A stretch of DNA of 55,494 nucleotides from Algoriphagus terrigena DSM 22685 (GTDB lineage: Bacteria > Bacteroidota > Bacteroidia > Cytophagales > Cyclobacteriaceae): the NCBI RefSeq assembly GCF_000429445.1, contig NZ_AUBW01000029.1:1-55494 (forward strand). The letters are read 5' to 3'. This document shows, piece by piece, positions 7,809 to 17,647 of this stretch; position 1 is the first letter of the stretch; every line of letters begins with the position of its first letter. The notes beneath the pieces were generated by a model. The model saw only the letters and a program-made list of their open reading frames with translations. It made no database searches and was not told where the DNA came from. A program made the position numbers and the translations under genes.

Positions 7809-9845
7809 TTACTGATCGAAATATTCCGGATCAAATTCGTAGAGGAATCTATCCTTTGTAACGTATATTTTGCCGTTGGCTCGAAAAGAGTAGTTCCAAT
7901 TGAAAGATGAAACGTAGAATCCATGCTGCCAAATTTTGGTGTCGCGGGTCTTCATGTTGTAAGCAGAAACTTCCTCAGGATAAAAACTGTACACCCAATC
8001 TCCTACGACGAATATTTCATTGGCGGACGTAACTCCGCCATAGTGTCCCAAATCCGCAAAATCTTCCCACGCTTCAGACGTCGGATTGAAACGCTTGATT
8101 TTCGGATAAATAGACCCGGGATTTGTCAAAATCGAGTAGAGCTGCCCATCATATCTGAAGGTTCTGAACAATCGGGTATATTCATCATTATCAAATTCCC
8201 TGAGCAGCTTCTCCCATTTATCTGTTGCAATCGTATATCGATACACTCCAGGATCCCAAATATATCCGCCTGCGGCAAATTTGTACCCACCTTCATAATA
8301 CAAGTATGACTCTGTAGAATAAACCAGCTTTGGCTTATTGGCTATGGAAGGAATGTTGGCGAGCTGTCTAAGTTTGTTTGTTCTGGGATCAAATTCCCAA
8401 AAGGAATTCTGGGACGGAGAGCTGCTGATAGCTCCCAGATAGATTTTCCCGTTACTGGCATAGTAGGAAAACCCGCCTGCAAGATTGAAGATACTCTCAG
8501 GAGCCACTGCAACTTTCTCTACTTTGCGCGTACCGGGATCAAGTTTATATACATTCCTTTCGAGGAAGAAGTACCCCACCCCATCTACAGTCACTCCACT
8601 TTCCTGGACAAATCTATAAACAGCAAATTCGTTAGGTATCTCCATATGGCGAAGGCTTGGATTCGTAAAGTGGAATTCTGCGTAGTTCTGAGACTTTTGT
8701 CCATAATTGTTTGCATAGACCTTTAGATTCCGGGAAACGATGTTCCCTCCAAAATTAATCCCCGATTCGTTTGAAAAAGCGTATTCCGAATTCACCGTGA
8801 CCCCGGGAATATCAGTTGTAAAACTATTTGACTGATACTCCGCGATAAAGTGCTCGCCCTTAACCTCATAATATTGATTGGTCAATCCTGAGTAAGTCTG
8901 GTTTGGCAACAACTCGGAACCTTTCATCCTATAAATGTCCGGAAGCGCGTATTCCTTGCCTCTGACCTTCACAAATAAGTCCCCATCATAGATATAGTTA
9001 TTAAACCTTGCGGCGATAACGATCTTTTGGTCGCTGTAAGAAACCAAAGGCACTTCCCATCCGGAATTTGCCTCCTTTTTGAGCCTGACCTCGACTCTGT
9101 CCGAAAACAGAAACTTGCCTGATATCGTCACTTCCTCTCCGTAGTGAACGTCCTGAATCTCTCCGACGACAAACTCCGCATCTCTGAAGTGAAGGGGAAT
9201 CTCCAGATGGAGACTCTTGCCGGCGATCTGGAGATCAGTGCTAAATACATCCACAACATTCCCATACTCCTCGAAAGTAAGGTGGCCTGGTATCAAAAAC
9301 TCAAAATAGCCCTCTCCGACTTTGCTGATGGAGACAAGCTGTCCCTGCATCTGTACCGAATACTGGTTGAGTGAGCGTGGGAGAGACTTTGCATAGACCC
9401 GGATGGTATCTCCAAAGTAGACCTGCTCGGGCACTTCGTACCGCTCAAAAACAAAGCCCTCGGAGCCCTGACTCGTGAAGGAAAAAGGCTCTGAATACAC
9501 CACTCCTGAGTCAGTTTTTATAAACGCTGATACGATCATCTGGTCGCCAACATTCATCCCATACGTAGTCTTTAGGCGAAACTCCGAAGCCGGAGATCCC
9601 GCCGATCTGACTATCTCGGAAGTTTCCACAGTCAAGGGTCCGCCTGAACCGAACACAAAACCGTGTTCCAAAATCTCCTCGGAGCCGAAGTCATACATGT
9701 TGGCAGCGAACTCCACCCCACTTGCGTCTACTGTCTGGACGAAGGCCACGCTAAATCGTGGATTAGTCCGCGGCACAACCTCATCCTCACTACACGAGGT
9801 CAGCACCCAAACCGAAAAAACCGCTATTACAATCTGTCTCATCAT
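7809..9845 (-). CDS. Kelch-repeat surface lipoprotein
   Basis: A 678-residue predicted SPII lipoprotein: the N-terminus has a hydrophobic stretch ending in the lipobox LTSC at about residue 18. The middle part (about 130-400) looks like two or more IPT/TIG-type immunoglobulin-like domains. The C-terminal half (about 410-670) has repeated units with motifs such as FWEFDPRTNK, YRYTIATDKWEKL and RFNPTSEAWEDF, typical of Kelch/galactose-oxidase-type beta-propeller blades. Such proteins usually bind glycans or partner proteins at the cell surface; the ligand is unknown. It starts 4 nt after the stop of the gene at 9850-11118, so the two are co-transcribed. Confidence 0.75.
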   Translation of the reverse strand: MMRQIVIAVFSVWVLTSCSEDEVVPRTNPRFSVAFVQTVDASGVEFAANMYDFGSEEILEHGFVFGSGGPLTVETSEIVRSAGSPASEFRLKTTYGMNVGDQMIVSAFIKTDSGVVYSEPFSFTSQGSEGFVFERYEVPEQVYFGDTIRVYAKSLPRSLNQYSVQMQGQLVSISKVGEGYFEFLIPGHLTFEEYGNVVDVFSTDLQIAGKSLHLEIPLHFRDAEFVVGEIQDVHYGEEVTISGKFLFSDRVEVRLKKEANSGWEVPLVSYSDQKIVIAARFNNYIYDGDLFVKVRGKEYALPDIYRMKGSELLPNQTYSGLTNQYYEVKGEHFIAEYQSNSFTTDIPGVTVNSEYAFSNESGINFGGNIVSRNLKVYANNYGQKSQNYAEFHFTNPSLRHMEIPNEFAVYRFVQESGVTVDGVGYFFLERNVYKLDPGTRKVEKVAVAPESIFNLAGGFSYYASNGKIYLGAISSSPSQNSFWEFDPRTNKLRQLANIPSIANKPKLVYSTESYLYYEGGYKFAAGGYIWDPGVYRYTIATDKWEKLLREFDNDEYTRLFRTFRYDGQLYSILTNPGSIYPKIKRFNPTSEAWEDFADLGHYGGVTSANEIFVVGDWVYSFYPEEVSAYNMKTRDTKIWQHGFYVSSFNWNYSFRANGKIYVTKDRFLYEFDPEYFDQ

Positions 9846-9849
9846 GATC

Positions 9850-11118
9850 TCAAAATTCTAAACCTACTTGAAATGACAGCCTATTCCGGGAGTAGCGCGA
9901 TTTATTCTGCAGCACATCGAAAAGGTAATACTCCTTTTGGGTGTTGGCTTCCAGCTCCATCAGCAGTCGCATCTTGGAGCTAAGCGCCAAAGTATAGCCG
10001 ACCTTAAGGCCGGGGATAAAATTAGAATCAAATACTTCTACGATCTCGCCCTCGTACAATCTCGTATCGCCCGTACTTATATTTGTCAGATCAACAATCC
10101 CTCCGGATGTAGTCACCTCCTGGATCCATAGCCCTCCTGAAATTCCAAGATAAAGCTCCGATTGCTGATTTTTTACTACGCTATAATTGAAACTCACAGG
10201 AATGTAGAACGCAGTTTCCTCCATTTCCTCAGATGAAGTCCATACAATTTGGGGTCCCTCCGAGCTGGAGAGTACCGTGGTGTTAAACATCGAATAGCCT
10301 ACACGCACATCAATACTGAGTCGGGGTATCGCTCTCAGATCGTGAAATCTTACTCCCAGAAACCCTTGGTACGCTAGGTTGTTGGAAAATTGATCATTTC
10401 TACCTTCTCTTTTCTCGGCAGAACCGAGAGAAAAATGTGAGATGCCGACTCCAGCCGTAGGGGAAATTTTCACCTGAGGAACCTTTTCTACATGAACCCG
10501 ATACTCAGCTTCCTGGCAGATATAGTAGTCCTCCAGCAGCCGGATGATATTGTCGCGATTTAAGGTGAGTCGGTCGACTTTTGGATAAAGCAGCACGGCA
10601 CATTCACCACTCAGCGCAGTCTTCAAGATAAAAATGTAGGGTTTGTACAACTTCCGGACTGTTTGGCCATCCCGATCGATCTTCTTCTCGTAAGAGTCCA
10701 GTTTTTGATAGGTTTTTCCGTCGTCAAGAAACAAACTGCCCCGGCGTTCGCTCAATTCCAAAGATCCGGAAACCAAGATTTGAACGAAAGACTGGGCTGT
10801 TTCTCCAGGGAGTATCCTCGAAAAAAACAGCTGTCCGTTATCCAAGCCAAAGCCTTTAAGATCCGCGGGGACGAAAGATTTTATCTCACCACCTGCTTGG
10901 AACTGTATTTCATCATATGAAGCTTTGTCGAAATTTCTGAGGATTTCGCCGAAGAGCTTTTCTCCCGAAACCAAAACAACAAAGTCGGATTCTTGTCCCG
11001 ACGATGGGTCCACATTGGTCCAGTCAAACTCGGAAAGCCTGTCAGTTTGGGAAAAAGCCTGAAGCGCGCCAAAGAAAAGCCAGCCAAAAACGGCTAGGCG
11101 GGAGATACATTTAATCAT
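9850..11118 (-). CDS. Secreted outer-membrane beta-barrel-like protein (paralogue 1)
   Basis: 422 residues of unknown function. A signal peptide (hydrophobic core and ALQAFSQ cleavage region, about residues 1-24) directs export. The C-terminal half (about 215-422) has alternating beta-strand patterns and ends in Phe (SFQVGLEF), as expected for a porin-like outer-membrane barrel. The N-terminal half resembles that of the next upstream gene (11329-12552), with a shared acidic VVLVSGEKLF/VIVSDGEELD-type block and an LNRDNIIRLLEDYY/LNDRDLIKIFQLYH block. The two are diverged paralogues. No catalytic motif was recognised. Confidence 0.7.
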   Translation of the reverse strand: MIKCISRLAVFGWLFFGALQAFSQTDRLSEFDWTNVDPSSGQESDFVVLVSGEKLFGEILRNFDKASYDEIQFQAGGEIKSFVPADLKGFGLDNGQLFFSRILPGETAQSFVQILVSGSLELSERRGSLFLDDGKTYQKLDSYEKKIDRDGQTVRKLYKPYIFILKTALSGECAVLLYPKVDRLTLNRDNIIRLLEDYYICQEAEYRVHVEKVPQVKISPTAGVGISHFSLGSAEKREGRNDQFSNNLAYQGFLGVRFHDLRAIPRLSIDVRVGYSMFNTTVLSSSEGPQIVWTSSEEMEETAFYIPVSFNYSVVKNQQSELYLGISGGLWIQEVTTSGGIVDLTNISTGDTRLYEGEIVEVFDSNFIPGLKVGYTLALSSKMRLLMELEANTQKEYYLFDVLQNKSRYSRNRLSFQVGLEF

Positions 11119-11328
11119 AAAACCATAATTGCAGGCCTAGTTAGAAAGAAACTAACTAATAAACTATCTACACAAACAATCACACGCATAGGTAGTTGAC
11201 GATCAGAAAATTAATCTTTCAGGAATTGATTTTTTTGATATTTAGCAATAGAAACGGGAAATCCTTTTTCTGCAAGAATCTGAAAGCAGAGAGACAGAGT
11301 AGCCCAGGCAAGATTCTCTTCACATTCA

Positions 11329-12552
11329 TCAAAATGCAATCCCCGCCGAGAATGTCCCCACTAAGAGATTGTGATTAGAGTAATAGACCAAAGGGATCAT
11401 TTCATAGTTTTTGATCAAAAAGTCACCTTTGGCTTCGATGAAGAAATGGCTCTTTTCAGAGAGATTCATACTCCAGCCGAGTTTCAAATTTGGACTAAGC
11501 GAAGCTGATTTTCGCAATACAAAATCATCCGTATGGGTAATCAGATCGGGTTCGCCATTGTCCAATACCAATTCGGCGGAATCATTTTTATAATTGGTAA
11601 TCCAAAAGGTCAAACCTGCGCCGGCATACCACTCCGCAGACGCTCCCTTTGAGAAAATGTAATGGATCTGCATAGGCAACACGATGGAAGAACTGGTAAA
11701 AGACTGCTTTCCTTCGAGCTCAAAAGAAATTTGGCTAGTCTTTGCCAGGATCTCGTCCGACTCGGCATAGTACCCGATTCCCAGATCTACCATCAATCTT
11801 GGAGAGCTCCTGAAATCTCTAAATCGAGCGCCAACCTCCAAGTAAGGAGAAATGCCACTTTCAAAACCATACTCAAAGCCTTGATTCTCGAAGTTCTCCA
11901 GCAACTTTTGTACTCCTACACCCGCCTGCACTTTCCATTTGATTTTAAAGACAGGTCCTTGAATCACCCCAACTTCCTGCCCCAGAGCAAGATTGTTTTG
12001 CTCATGATAGAGTTGGAAAATTTTGATCAGATCACGGTCATTCAGATCCGAGGTTCGAATTGCTTTGCCTAATTCTTGCTGGGCAGAAGTAGGCTGCATT
12101 ACGGAGAGCAGTACACCTTGATATTGCTTTATGGTCGAATTGACCTGTTCTCCATCCACTGTTCGACTGGATCTGACTTCTTGGAGTGGGGTGATTTGAT
12201 CCGATCGGCGGAGAAAATAATTGCCTTCCCACTTCAGAAGATCCACCTCACCGTCGACCATCACCAGTACAAAAGCTTTTTGCGTTGCGTCCGGCAAGAT
12301 GATAGATTGAAACACTCTCCCATTTTCAAATCCAACTTCCAAAGCCTGATCCGGGCGTAAGTCCAACTCCTCACCATCACTCACAATCACAAACTTCTCA
12401 TAATTTTCCCCGTCAAAGTTGAACTTGTAGGAAGCTTCCTTACGCTCTCCAGCAGGATCAATGTAGTAGCCGGGCATGAGTTGCTGCGCAAAGGTCGATT
12501 GAATACCCAACAAGTAGGTAAAGAGGATTAACAGGTATCTTGGTAATCGCAT
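11329..12552 (-). CDS. Secreted outer-membrane beta-barrel-like protein (paralogue 2)
   Basis: 407 residues of unknown function with a signal peptide ending near QSTFAQQ (residue 22). Overall build equals that of the neighbour downstream: an N-terminal domain with short beta strands and a C-terminal barrel-like part ending in aromatic-rich strands (GTFSAGIAF). The gap to the next gene is about 210 bp with no clear terminator, so both may share a transcript. The tandem pair next to a Kelch lipoprotein suggests a surface complex, but this is inference. Confidence 0.7.
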   Translation of the reverse strand: MRLPRYLLILFTYLLGIQSTFAQQLMPGYYIDPAGERKEASYKFNFDGENYEKFVIVSDGEELDLRPDQALEVGFENGRVFQSIILPDATQKAFVLVMVDGEVDLLKWEGNYFLRRSDQITPLQEVRSSRTVDGEQVNSTIKQYQGVLLSVMQPTSAQQELGKAIRTSDLNDRDLIKIFQLYHEQNNLALGQEVGVIQGPVFKIKWKVQAGVGVQKLLENFENQGFEYGFESGISPYLEVGARFRDFRSSPRLMVDLGIGYYAESDEILAKTSQISFELEGKQSFTSSSIVLPMQIHYIFSKGASAEWYAGAGLTFWITNYKNDSAELVLDNGEPDLITHTDDFVLRKSASLSPNLKLGWSMNLSEKSHFFIEAKGDFLIKNYEMIPLVYYSNHNLLVGTFSAGIAF

Positions 12553-12703
12553 GATCTTAGTAAGTGGACAGCTTAATAACTAATTTTACTTCCAAATAAA
12601 GTTTAAAAACCGCTTTCTACAACCCACAAAAAACCAAGAAGAAACTAACCCCCTGAATGTCTTGACTATCTTTTTCTGAAAATTTCTATTTTTCACCGTA
12701 CAC

Positions 12704-12731
12704 AAAAAAACCGGGCTAAAAAACCCGGTTT
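12704..12731 (-). terminator. Intrinsic terminator of dxr-rseP
   Basis: Minus strand AAACCGGG-(8 nt)-CCCGGTTT followed by a T run; perfect 8-bp stem (12708-12715 with 12724-12731), 30 bp past the rseP stop. Confidence 0.85.
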
Positions 12732-12760
12732 CAAAAACTATGGAAAGCCAAGAATCAACC

Positions 12761-14074
12761 TCAGTTGAACAGCTTCAGAATATCATTTCCGATCGCAAAT
12801 ACCATCAGAGCAAGTAGGATGACCATGCCGACTTTTTGGGCGTTCTCCAGGAATTTGTCCGACGGAGCTCTGCCGGAGATCATCTCATAGAGTAGGAACA
12901 TCACATGTCCGCCGTCCAGCGCCGGTATCGGAAGCAAGTTCATAAAGGCCAAGATCATCGAAATCAAGCCGGTGATGCCCAGAAACTTCGTCCAACTCCA
13001 CTCAGCACCGTAAATCTTGGCCATGCCGATCGGACCGCTGACGTTTTTGGTAGAAACTTCTCCGGTGAACATCTTACCCATCGCCTTCGCATTGACGATC
13101 ACCACAGTAAAGGCTCGGTTTGTTCCTTTTGCCAAGGCCTCTCCCACTCCATATTCTCTTCGCACGGGCTCGATAAGGGGCTGAACCGCAAATCCCATCC
13201 TGGCAGAATCATTTACCGCAATCGTAAGCGTATCAATAGCTGCTCCACTTTGTCTGACGACTTCCGCAGATTGATTTGCAATCCCCTTCAGGGAACCTTG
13301 CAGTTGGTCGAAATATTGAACTTCCTGACCGTTTATTGCCAGAATCTTGTCACCGGTATGAAGCCCGGCGGCTTCCGCTCCGCTTCCCGGGTCAACTTCC
13401 CCAACTTCGAAAGGGAAGCGAATGTCAACGAACTTGTCGAATGACTCCTGGGAGTTGAAGGTATTGATAAAGCCGCGCGGAATCTCGACTTTGAGGATCT
13501 CTCCGTCTCTGTCTACGGTGTAGTAGCCATTTTCGCTCAGCAACGACTTTCCACTGGTCAGATCTGTTATGCTTTGGTACGGCTCGCCATTAATGTCAAG
13601 GATCTTGTCGCCGGTCTTCAGTCCGATGGCCTCTCCATATTCGTATGCTACGATCCCGTTTTCTACGATCTGCTCTCTGGAAAAATAGGTCTCTCCGTTG
13701 TTGTACACCAACAGCCAGAAGATCAGAATCCCAGTCACTACGTTGACGATAATCCCTCCCAGCATCACGATCAGTCGCTGCCAGGCCGGCTTGGATCGAA
13801 ACTCCCAGGGTTGGGGTTCCGCAGCCATCTGGGCTGAATCCATGGATTCGTCCACCATGCCGGAGATCTTCACAAAGCCTCCCAGCGGGATCGCTCCGAT
13901 CGAATATTCGGTTTCTCCCCATTGGAATCCGGCGATTTTCGGAGGAAATCCGATGGAGAATTTTTCTACTCTCATGCCAAACATCTTGGCGGTAAGCAAG
14001 TGACCCAACTCATGAAGCCCTACCAGGATTGACAATCCCAAGAGCAGTTGGCCCACCATAATCAATGTTTCCAT
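12761..14074 (-). CDS. rseP: RseP-type site-2 intramembrane protease
   Basis: A 437-residue M50 zinc metalloprotease that cleaves transmembrane substrates such as anti-sigma factors. The zinc motif HELGH is at residues 21-25 in the first membrane helix, and the third-ligand motif LLPIPALDGGH is near residue 390. Two PDZ domains (about 125-200 and 205-285) sit between the membrane helices. The start codon overlaps the stop codon of dxr (TAATG), so the two are translationally coupled, an arrangement seen in many bacteria. A clear terminator follows. Confidence 0.95.
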   Translation of the reverse strand: METLIMVGQLLLGLSILVGLHELGHLLTAKMFGMRVEKFSIGFPPKIAGFQWGETEYSIGAIPLGGFVKISGMVDESMDSAQMAAEPQPWEFRSKPAWQRLIVMLGGIIVNVVTGILIFWLLVYNNGETYFSREQIVENGIVAYEYGEAIGLKTGDKILDINGEPYQSITDLTSGKSLLSENGYYTVDRDGEILKVEIPRGFINTFNSQESFDKFVDIRFPFEVGEVDPGSGAEAAGLHTGDKILAINGQEVQYFDQLQGSLKGIANQSAEVVRQSGAAIDTLTIAVNDSARMGFAVQPLIEPVRREYGVGEALAKGTNRAFTVVIVNAKAMGKMFTGEVSTKNVSGPIGMAKIYGAEWSWTKFLGITGLISMILAFMNLLPIPALDGGHVMFLLYEMISGRAPSDKFLENAQKVGMVILLALMVFAIGNDILKLFN

Positions 14075-15240
14075 TATACTTTCGACTTAATTAATTGTTC
14101 TGTTATAATTCTTGCCTCCCGGTCTGTTTCCACGTAATCGTCCAACTTCGGATGCGCGACAAACGCAACTTTTCCCAAAGTGCTCTCAATCAAGTCTGGC
14201 ATCTCAAGAAATCCTATCTCGTTTCTCAGAAATGCTGCAACGGCAATTTCATTGGCAGCATTCAACACACAGGGCGCGTTTCCACCCTGAGCCAAGGCAT
14301 CAAATGCCAACTGGAGATTGCGGAATGTTTTCAGATCGGGTTGCTCAAAGGTCAATTGAGGGTACTTCATGAAGTCAAATCGCTCAAAATCACTTTTGAA
14401 CCGGTGCGGATAGCTCAGGGCAAACTGAATGGGAATACGCATGTCGGGCAATCCGAGTTGCGCTTTGATCGAACCATCCTCAAACTGCACCAGCGAATGT
14501 ACAATGCTTTGCGGATGCACGACCACTTCGATCTGCTCGGCTTTGAGCCCAAAAAGCCACTTCGCCTCGATCACTTCCAGACCTTTGTTCATCAACGACG
14601 CAGAGTCGATGGTGATTTTAGCGCCCATATCCCAGTTGGGATGCTTGAGCGCCTGCTCGCGTGTGACTGTTTCGAGAAAAGCCCGGTCTTTGCCGCGAAA
14701 CGGCCCACCCGATGCGGTCAGGATGATCTTCTCGATCGGATTGTGAAACTCCCCAACCAGACATTGGAAGATCGCCGAATGCTCCGAGTCCACCGGATAT
14801 ATATTGACCGCGTTTTCCTTCGCCAGCTTGGTGATCAGCTCACCGGCGACGACGAGCGTCTCTTTATTTGCCAGAGCAATCTGCTTCCCCGCCTTGATCG
14901 CATTCACCGTAGGAATCAATCCCGAATAGCCGACCAATGCAGTTAAGACCACATCGATCGTCTCCATCTCTACGATCTGGGCAATCGCTTTTTGCCCGGC
15001 AAAGACCTTAATGTCGTGGGGAATGAGTGCTTCTTTGACCTTCTGGTACTTGGCTTCGTTCCCTATCACCACCGCATTTGGCTGAAACTCCAACGCTTGG
15101 GCGATCAGTAAATCGCAGCTATTCTGAGCGGTAAGCACCTCTACAGTAAACTTGTCGGCGTGCTGGCGGATTACATCCAATGTCTGTGTGCCGATACTAC
15201 CGGTACTTCCGAGGATAGCTACACGTTTTGCTTCTGTCAT
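14074..15240 (-). CDS. dxr: 1-deoxy-D-xylulose-5-phosphate reductoisomerase
   Basis: 388 residues. Converts 1-deoxy-D-xylulose 5-phosphate to 2-C-methyl-D-erythritol 4-phosphate with NADPH, the first committed step of the MEP isoprenoid pathway. The NADPH-binding LGSTGSIGTQT is near residues 10-20; the metal/substrate motifs PVDSEHSAIFQ (about 150) and TASGGPFR (about 180), with MGAKITIDSASLMNKGLE (about 205-222), are all present. It is first gene of a two-gene operon with rseP. Confidence 0.97.
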   Translation of the reverse strand: MTEAKRVAILGSTGSIGTQTLDVIRQHADKFTVEVLTAQNSCDLLIAQALEFQPNAVVIGNEAKYQKVKEALIPHDIKVFAGQKAIAQIVEMETIDVVLTALVGYSGLIPTVNAIKAGKQIALANKETLVVAGELITKLAKENAVNIYPVDSEHSAIFQCLVGEFHNPIEKIILTASGGPFRGKDRAFLETVTREQALKHPNWDMGAKITIDSASLMNKGLEVIEAKWLFGLKAEQIEVVVHPQSIVHSLVQFEDGSIKAQLGLPDMRIPIQFALSYPHRFKSDFERFDFMKYPQLTFEQPDLKTFRNLQLAFDALAQGGNAPCVLNAANEIAVAAFLRNEIGFLEMPDLIESTLGKVAFVAHPKLDDYVETDREARIITEQLIKSKV

Positions 15241-15460
15241 TCAACGGGATTAAATCAAACTAAAAACCTTCCGTTTTGGGGGAAGGCTTCCGGTTCAGGT
15301 TGGCAAAATTACCAATTGGTCAGACTTTTCCTTGCACAATCGATCAGTTTTTGGGGTTTGGGAAAATTAATGCCTTTTGCGCAGCTAAAAACATTCTTAA
15401 AATTTGTAAACGAAGTCCCGAGTAGACAACTTGTATAAACCCTATTTGGTAAATACACCT

Positions 15461-16903
15461 ATGAACACACTGATCAAATCCTTAGCAATTCCATTTGTCG
15501 CCGGACTGGCAGGAGCCGCACTTTGGACCACGATTGATTCGCAGGAGTCAACCTCCCGGTACGGTCTCCAACAAGACTTTTCGGCTACCCCATCCCAGTT
15601 TACTTCAGACTATTCTTCCTCCGCCTTGCGGGCTGACCCGCCGATTTCCTTTGTAGAAGCTTCGCAAAAGAGCACCCAATCGGTGGTTTTTATCAAGAAC
15701 TTCAGCGGCACCGATCCCAGCCGTTACAGCATGTTTGACTACTTGTTTGGCACAGGTGTACCGCCGCAACAAGTGAGCACCGGCTCTGGTGTGATCCTGT
15801 CAAACGACGGCTACATCATCACCAACAACCACGTGATCGAGCGGGCCGAAACCATCGAAGTCGTCCATCAAAAGCGAACCTATACCGCCAAACTCGTCGG
15901 CACGGATAAAAACTCGGACATTGCCGTACTCAAGATCGAGGCGACCAATCTACCGGAAATCAAGCGCGGCAGCAGCCGCAATCTCAAGATCGGCGAATGG
16001 GTGCTGGCCGTCGGCAATCCTTTCAACCTGACCTCGACCGTCACAGCCGGGATCGTATCTGCCAAAGAACGCCAGATCAATATCCTCGGCGGTGAGTTCC
16101 CGTTGGAAAGTTTCATCCAGACGGATGCTCCGATCAATCCGGGAAACTCCGGAGGCGCCCTCGTCAATATCAGCGGAGAGCTGGTCGGGATCAACACCGC
16201 CATCCTGTCCCGGACAGGAACCTACACCGGATATGGATTTGCGGTGCCGGTGGATGTCGCCGTCAAGATCGCCAATGACCTGATCAAATACGGGGAAGTA
16301 CAAAAAGCCATCCCAGGCATGGACGTCGTGGAAGTCACCCCTGAATTGGCTGAGGACATGAGTCTCACCAACATGGATGGCGTCATCATCACCCATGTCG
16401 TCAACGAGGGTGCAGCCGCAGATGCAGGACTCATGAAAAGCGACGTCGTAACGAAGGTCGCCGACTGGAAGATTACCGGGAAGGGAAGTTTTGAAGAAGC
16501 GATTTCCTACTATTATCCAGGTGACAAAATCATGGTGGAGTACATCCGAAATGGAGAATCAAATACCGCGGAACTGACGCTTCAAAATCTGGAGGGGACG
16601 ACCGGGGTGATCAAGCGAGAATTCTACAGCTCGGGACTGCTTGGCGCCAAACTGGAGGCGGTCAACACCATCGAAAGAGATCGACTGGAAATCCCCTATG
16701 GTGTGAAAATCACTTCTGTGACCAGAGGATATCTGAGAGATATGGGCTTCCGAGATGGATTCGTCATCACCCACATCAATCAGATGCCGGCCAAAGATCC
16801 GGATGAAGTGGGCAAATACCTGGAGAAATTCAGCGGCAGGCTCCAGCTGGAAGGTGTCGGGCCAAACGGGCAGCCCTTTTTACAGAGCTTTAATGTGAGG
16901 TAA
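15461..16903 (+). CDS. DegP/HtrA-type periplasmic serine protease
   Basis: 480 residues. A Do-type protease/chaperone for misfolded envelope proteins, anchored or exported by an N-terminal hydrophobic segment (about 4-24). The trypsin-like domain holds the triad His124 (TNNHVIE), Asp153 (NSDIAVLK) and Ser230 (NPGNSGGALV); two PDZ domains fill about 285-370 and 390-478. ATG at 15461 is preferred over an upstream TTG because the hydrophobic segment starts right after it. It is divergent from dxr-rseP and followed by its own terminator. Confidence 0.94.
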   Translation: MNTLIKSLAIPFVAGLAGAALWTTIDSQESTSRYGLQQDFSATPSQFTSDYSSSALRADPPISFVEASQKSTQSVVFIKNFSGTDPSRYSMFDYLFGTGVPPQQVSTGSGVILSNDGYIITNNHVIERAETIEVVHQKRTYTAKLVGTDKNSDIAVLKIEATNLPEIKRGSSRNLKIGEWVLAVGNPFNLTSTVTAGIVSAKERQINILGGEFPLESFIQTDAPINPGNSGGALVNISGELVGINTAILSRTGTYTGYGFAVPVDVAVKIANDLIKYGEVQKAIPGMDVVEVTPELAEDMSLTNMDGVIITHVVNEGAAADAGLMKSDVVTKVADWKITGKGSFEEAISYYYPGDKIMVEYIRNGESNTAELTLQNLEGTTGVIKREFYSSGLLGAKLEAVNTIERDRLEIPYGVKITSVTRGYLRDMGFRDGFVITHINQMPAKDPDEVGKYLEKFSGRLQLEGVGPNGQPFLQSFNVR

Positions 16904-17008
16904 AAAGCCCACGGTCCCTAGACCACTTTCGAGTGCCTAGCTTGTTGAGGTTTTGGCCGGGCTTTCTCCTGAGTAGCTTGACAAACCATCTCTATCGATA
17001 AAATAATT

Positions 17009-17042
17009 GCCGTTGGAAACAGAAAATCCAACGGCTCTTTTT
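17009..17042 (+). terminator. Intrinsic terminator of the htrA-type gene
   Basis: GCCGTTGGA and TCCAACGGC form a perfect 9-bp stem (17009-17017 with 17027-17035), followed by TCTTTTTTC. It lies about 105 bp after the protease stop codon and before the next gene. Confidence 0.8.
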
Positions 17043-17088
17043 CGCAAAAGCGGCCGATTTTTCTTAATTTGATTAACTGACTTATCCC

Positions 17089-17508
17089 ATGATGAAAACC
17101 GTAGCACAATCCTGTGAGCAATGCCTGGAACAATTCTCAACCGCACTGGAAGATCTGAAAATCTATGCTGGCCGGGGAGAAAGTTCCGTCCGTACCGAAT
17201 CCAAAGCCCGGGAATTGATCTCACATTTCGAGACTGTACACGAGCTTGCACTGAAGGTGATGGCCAAATACTTTGAAAAACAGGGAAAAGGACCCTTTTC
17301 GGGTTCCAGAGATGCCACCGTGGAAGCCTTCCATGCGGAGTTGATCGACAATGGCAAGGGCTGGCTGGATATGGTCATTGACCGCATCCAGTACAATCCG
17401 ATCTATCCCATGGATACGCAGCAGACATTCCTCGAAAATATCCGCAACCGCTACATCCGTATGTTCGACCGATTCGAAAACACGATGGGTAAAAAGCTGG
17501 ACGAATAA
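17089..17508 (+). CDS. HI0074-type HEPN-like protein, orphan
   Basis: A 139-residue all-helical protein resembling the HI0074 'nucleotidyltransferase substrate-binding' family, a HEPN branch that usually pairs with a minimal nucleotidyltransferase (MNT) as a toxin-antitoxin-like unit. The matching blocks are LISHFETVHELALKVMAKYF, SRDATVEAFHAELID and GKGWLDMVIDRIQYNPIYPM. In family members the last block reads D-R-N-x-x-x-H and carries the HEPN RX4-6H motif; here the His is replaced (RIQYNPIY), so RNase-type activity is probably lost. No nucleotidyltransferase gene is adjacent: an htrA-type gene precedes and an ATPase follows on the other strand. Confidence 0.65.
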   Translation: MMKTVAQSCEQCLEQFSTALEDLKIYAGRGESSVRTESKARELISHFETVHELALKVMAKYFEKQGKGPFSGSRDATVEAFHAELIDNGKGWLDMVIDRIQYNPIYPMDTQQTFLENIRNRYIRMFDRFENTMGKKLDE

Positions 17509-17619
17509 TAAAGTCCACAGTCAACGGTCACAGTCGACAGCTGGCCATACCAATTGGCTGGGTCCAATTCCAATCTCCACCATTTTTCAGATCTAAAAAT
17601 AGCTTCATGATACAGACAT

Positions 17620-17647
17620 AAAAAGCTGCCTCTTCGGGCAGCTTTTT
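17620..17647. terminator. Bidirectional intrinsic terminator
   Basis: AAAAAGCTGCC-TCTTC-GGGCAGCTTTTT: an 11-bp stem with A/T tracts on both sides. It can end the HI0074-type gene on the plus strand and the ATPase gene on the minus strand, whose stop codon it touches. Between 17513 and 17545 there is a degenerate run of CACAGTC/GTCGACAG-type short repeats. Confidence 0.8.
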
